NCBI RefSeq assembly: GCF_006442965.1
Contig: NZ_VFWX01000005.1
Span: 1 to 64,000, forward strand
DNA: 64,000 nucleotides
Direction: 5' to 3'
DNA from: Mesorhizobium sp. CU3
Lineage (GTDB): Bacteria > Pseudomonadota > Alphaproteobacteria > Rhizobiales > Rhizobiaceae
The translations under genes and the position numbers were made by a program. This document shows, piece after piece, positions 61,558-64,000 of the stretch (positions within the stretch are counted from its first letter, which is position 1; each line of letters starts with the position of its first letter). Under the pieces are notes generated by a model. That model did not search any database. It was not told the DNA's origin and saw only the letters and a program-made list of their open reading frames with translations.

Positions 61558-64000
61558 TGGCTGCGGACCAGGCAAACCGTCTCGCGTCCGGCGGCCTCAT
61601 CGACCGCTCGGCATCGCTGAATTTCCGCTTCGACGGCAAGAGTTTTTCCGGCTTCAAGGGCGACACGCTGGCTTCCGCGCTGGTCGCTAACGGCGTCAAG
61701 CTGGTCGGCCGGTCGTTCAAGTATCACCGGCCGCGCGGCATTCTCACCGCCGGCTCGGAAGAGCCGAACGCGCTGGTCGAGTTGCGCAGCGGCGCACGGC
61801 GCGAGCCGAACACCAAGGCGACGACGGCCGAGCTTTATGACGGCCTCGAAGCCGCCAGCCAGAACCGCTGGCCGTCGCTCAATTTCGACGTCATGGCGGT
61901 CAACCAGCTGTTTGCGCCGATCTTTGTCGCCGGCTTCTACTACAAGACCTTCATGTGGCCGGCGAAATTCTGGGAAGCGATCTACGAGCCGGCGATCCGC
62001 CGTGCCGCCGGCCTCGGCCGCGCCGCCCAGGTTTCCGATCCCGACCACTATGACAAAGCCTGGGCGCATTGCGATGTGGTGATCGCAGGGTCAGGACCCG
62101 CCGGTCTCGCCGCCGCGCTCGCGGCAGGCCGCAGCGGTGCGCGCGTCATCCTGTGCGAAGAGGATTTCGTCCCCGGCGGCAGGCTGCTTGCCGATGGCGG
62201 CACCATCGACGGGCTGCCGGCCTCGGAATGGGTTGCGCGCACGCTTGCCGAACTCGCCGCGATGCCGGATGTGCGCATCATGACGCGCACGACTTTGTTC
62301 GGCGTGTATGACGGGGGCACCTATGGCGCGATCGAGCGCGTCAACGACCATCTGCCGATGCCGCCGGAACACCAGGTGCGCCAGCGGCTGTGGCGCATCG
62401 TGGCCAAGCGTTGCGTAGTAGCTGCCGGCGCGATCGAACGCCCGATCGTCTTTGCCGGCAACGACACGCCGGGCGTGATGATGGCGTCGGCGATGCGCAG
62501 CTACATCAGCCGCTACGCCGCGACGCCGGCGAAACGCATCGCGCTCTTCACCAACAACGAGGATGGCTGGCGCACCGCCGAGACGGCGATTGCCGCCGGA
62601 CTGCAAGTGGCGGCGGTGATCGATGCGCGGCCGGACGTTTCGCCGGCGCATCGCTCGCTTGCCAGCAAGGGCGGCTTCCCGGTGCTGCACGGTTCCGTCG
62701 TCGGCGTCAACGGCGGCAAGAACGGCGTGCGCAAGATTTCGGTGTCGTTGACCGGCGGCGCCCGCGCCGAAGTCGAGGCCGACGGACTAGCTGTGTCCGG
62801 CGGCTGGAACCCGGCTGTCGGCCTCACCTCCTATCATCGCGGCCGGCCGAAATGGCGCGACGACATCGCCGCCTTCGTGCCGGATGGCGCGCCGCCCGGG
62901 ATGGTCGCGGCGGGCGCGGCCAATGGTGCCTTCGGCCTCGGCGCCTGCCTGCGCGAAGGGTTCGAGGCAGGTGCTGCGGCCGCACGCGATGCCGGGCGCA
63001 GCGGCAATGTCGGCTCCATGCCGGTCGCCGACGACGAGGCTTTCTCGCTGACGCCGCTCTGGCATGTCGCCGGCAAGGGCAAGGCCTTCGTCGACCAGCA
63101 GCACGACGTCACCGCTTCCGATGTCGAGCTGGCGCAGCGCGAGGGTTTTGAATCCGTCGAGCACCTGAAGCGCTACACGACGCTCGGCATGGCGACCGAC
63201 CAGGGCAAGACGTCGAATGTCGCCGGCCTCGCCATCATGGCGGCGGTCAGCGGCAAATCGATTCCCGAGACCGGCACGACGATCTACCGGCCGCCCTATG
63301 TGCCGGTCGCAATCGGCGCCTTCGCCGGCCACCATCGCGACGAAAACTTCCACGCGACGAGGCTGACGCCGTCGCATCACTGGGCGGCCGAACAGGGCGC
63401 TGTCTTCGTCGACACCGGCCTGTGGAAGCGCGCGCAATGGTATCCGCGCCCCGGCGAGAAGGACTGGCTGGAATCGGTGACGCGCGAGGTCAATGCGGTG
63501 CGATCCGGCGTCGGCTTCTGCGATGTCTCGACACTCGGCAAGATCGACGTGCACGGCCCTGACGCCGGCGCCTTCCTCGATCGCGTCTACATCAACGCCT
63601 TCTCCAGCCTCCCCGTCGGCAAGGCGCGCTACGGACTGATGCTGCGTGAGGACGGCATCGTCTATGACGACGGCACCACGTCGCGGCTGGCCGAGGACCA
63701 TTATTTCCTGACCACCACGACGGCCAAGGCGGGGCTGGTGATGCAGCATCTGGAATTCTGCCGCCAGGTGCTGTTCCCCGAGCTCGACGTGCAGCTGACC
63801 TCGGTTTCGGACCAGTGGGCGCAGTTCTCGATCGCCGGCCCGAAGACGCGCGATCTCTTGAGGGAGATCGTTGATCCGGCGGAAGACCTGTCGAACGAAG
63901 GCTTCCCGTTCATGGGCGCGCGCGAGGTCGCGCTGCGCGGCGGCCTGAAGGCCAGGCTGTTCCGCATCTCCTTCTCCGGGGAGATGGCGTTCGAGATTTC
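61557..64000 (+). CDS. mgdC: N-methylglutamate dehydrogenase subunit C (SoxA-like), partial
   Basis: About 814 residues are present; the frame runs off the window, and family members are near 980-1000. An N-terminal ferredoxin-like domain without cysteines (about 15-95), a nucleotide-binding domain with VVIAGSGPAGLAAALAAG near 173-190, and the start of a C-terminal GcvT-like folate domain (from about 620, VGFCDVSTLGKIDVHGPDAGAFLDRV) are visible. The folate domain converts the methyl group to methylene-tetrahydrofolate. MgdD (SoxG-like) is expected just beyond the window. Confidence 0.9.
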   Translation, partial: MAADQANRLASGGLIDRSASLNFRFDGKSFSGFKGDTLASALVANGVKLVGRSFKYHRPRGILTAGSEEPNALVELRSGARREPNTKATTAELYDGLEAASQNRWPSLNFDVMAVNQLFAPIFVAGFYYKTFMWPAKFWEAIYEPAIRRAAGLGRAAQVSDPDHYDKAWAHCDVVIAGSGPAGLAAALAAGRSGARVILCEEDFVPGGRLLADGGTIDGLPASEWVARTLAELAAMPDVRIMTRTTLFGVYDGGTYGAIERVNDHLPMPPEHQVRQRLWRIVAKRCVVAAGAIERPIVFAGNDTPGVMMASAMRSYISRYAATPAKRIALFTNNEDGWRTAETAIAAGLQVAAVIDARPDVSPAHRSLASKGGFPVLHGSVVGVNGGKNGVRKISVSLTGGARAEVEADGLAVSGGWNPAVGLTSYHRGRPKWRDDIAAFVPDGAPPGMVAAGAANGAFGLGACLREGFEAGAAAARDAGRSGNVGSMPVADDEAFSLTPLWHVAGKGKAFVDQQHDVTASDVELAQREGFESVEHLKRYTTLGMATDQGKTSNVAGLAIMAAVSGKSIPETGTTIYRPPYVPVAIGAFAGHHRDENFHATRLTPSHHWAAEQGAVFVDTGLWKRAQWYPRPGEKDWLESVTREVNAVRSGVGFCDVSTLGKIDVHGPDAGAFLDRVYINAFSSLPVGKARYGLMLREDGIVYDDGTTSRLAEDHYFLTTTTAKAGLVMQHLEFCRQVLFPELDVQLTSVSDQWAQFSIAGPKTRDLLREIVDPAEDLSNEGFPFMGAREVALRGGLKARLFRISFSGEMAFEI

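Noticed and set aside
60013..64000. Sarcosine oxidase operon (soxBDA)
   Set aside because: Sequence alone cannot exclude it, but adjacency to mgsABC and gmaS favours N-methylglutamate dehydrogenase; sarcosine-linked genes such as glyA or folate enzymes are not seen in the window.

Overview
The window is high-GC chromosomal DNA from an alphaproteobacterium. Gene content and repeats point to Rhizobiales, most likely Mesorhizobium or a close relative: polyamine-type and FrcBCA-like sugar ABC operons, GntR/FCD regulators, GlnT/GmaS-type synthetases, rhizobial palindromic repeats and a CCUCCUCCC-loop sRNA. This assignment is by recognition, not by a database search. I see no rRNA, tRNA, CRISPR array, prophage or insertion sequence.

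Layout. (1) 1-1.9 kb: ArsC/YffB-like protein, a SnoaL/NTF2-fold protein and two small hypotheticals. (2) 1.9-10.9 kb: a seven-gene minus-strand operon (polyamine-type ABC transporter, gamma-glutamyltransferase-like Ntn hydrolase, oxalate-CoA-ligase-like enzyme, ketopantoate-reductase-like enzyme) divergent from a GntR regulator, with a TTGTATACAA site between them. (3) 11.1-18.6 kb: a second polyamine-type ABC transporter with a PuuR-like regulator, an aldehyde dehydrogenase and a PuuB/DadA-like oxidase, resembling gamma-glutamylated putrescine catabolism without PuuA and PuuD. (4) 18.8-24.2 kb: FAH-family enzyme, FrcBCA-like sugar ABC transporter and LacI regulator, followed by a three-hairpin sRNA with an anti-Shine-Dalgarno motif in every loop. 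(5) 24.5-30.7 kb: methyltransferase and TetR, then a divergent RND efflux operon with twin GTTAC-N6-GTAAC operators. (6) 30.7-32.6 kb: LysR divergent from a BesD-like Fe(II)/2-oxoglutarate oxygenase with an intact HxD motif. (7) 32.6-43.9 kb: GntR, two enolase-superfamily enzymes, a Tat-exported peptide-type binding protein, a BisC-like molybdoenzyme, and DppB/C/DF-like transporter parts; DppB appears to start at ATT. (8) 43.9-45.5 kb: a methyltransferase-like protein and an SDR.

(9) 45.6-64 kb is a methylated-amine utilisation island. Trimethylamine monooxygenase (Tmm) diverges from an XRE-cupin regulator. A dimethylamine monooxygenase operon (dmmDABC) follows on the minus strand. On the plus strand come an APC-family permease preceded by three tiny membrane proteins, two unknown proteins, N-methylglutamate synthase (mgsABC), gamma-glutamylmethylamide synthetase (gmaS/glnT) and N-methylglutamate dehydrogenase (mgdABC, mgdC running off the window). 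Together these would import methylated amines and pass TMA, DMA and MMA carbon to methylene-tetrahydrofolate and nitrogen to glutamate. TMAO demethylase (Tdm) is not in the window.

The least described parts are the permease with its mini-membrane partners, the anti-SD sRNA, the gamma-glutamyl/oxalyl-type operon, the molybdoenzyme inside a peptide-transporter operon, and the BesD-like hydroxylase.
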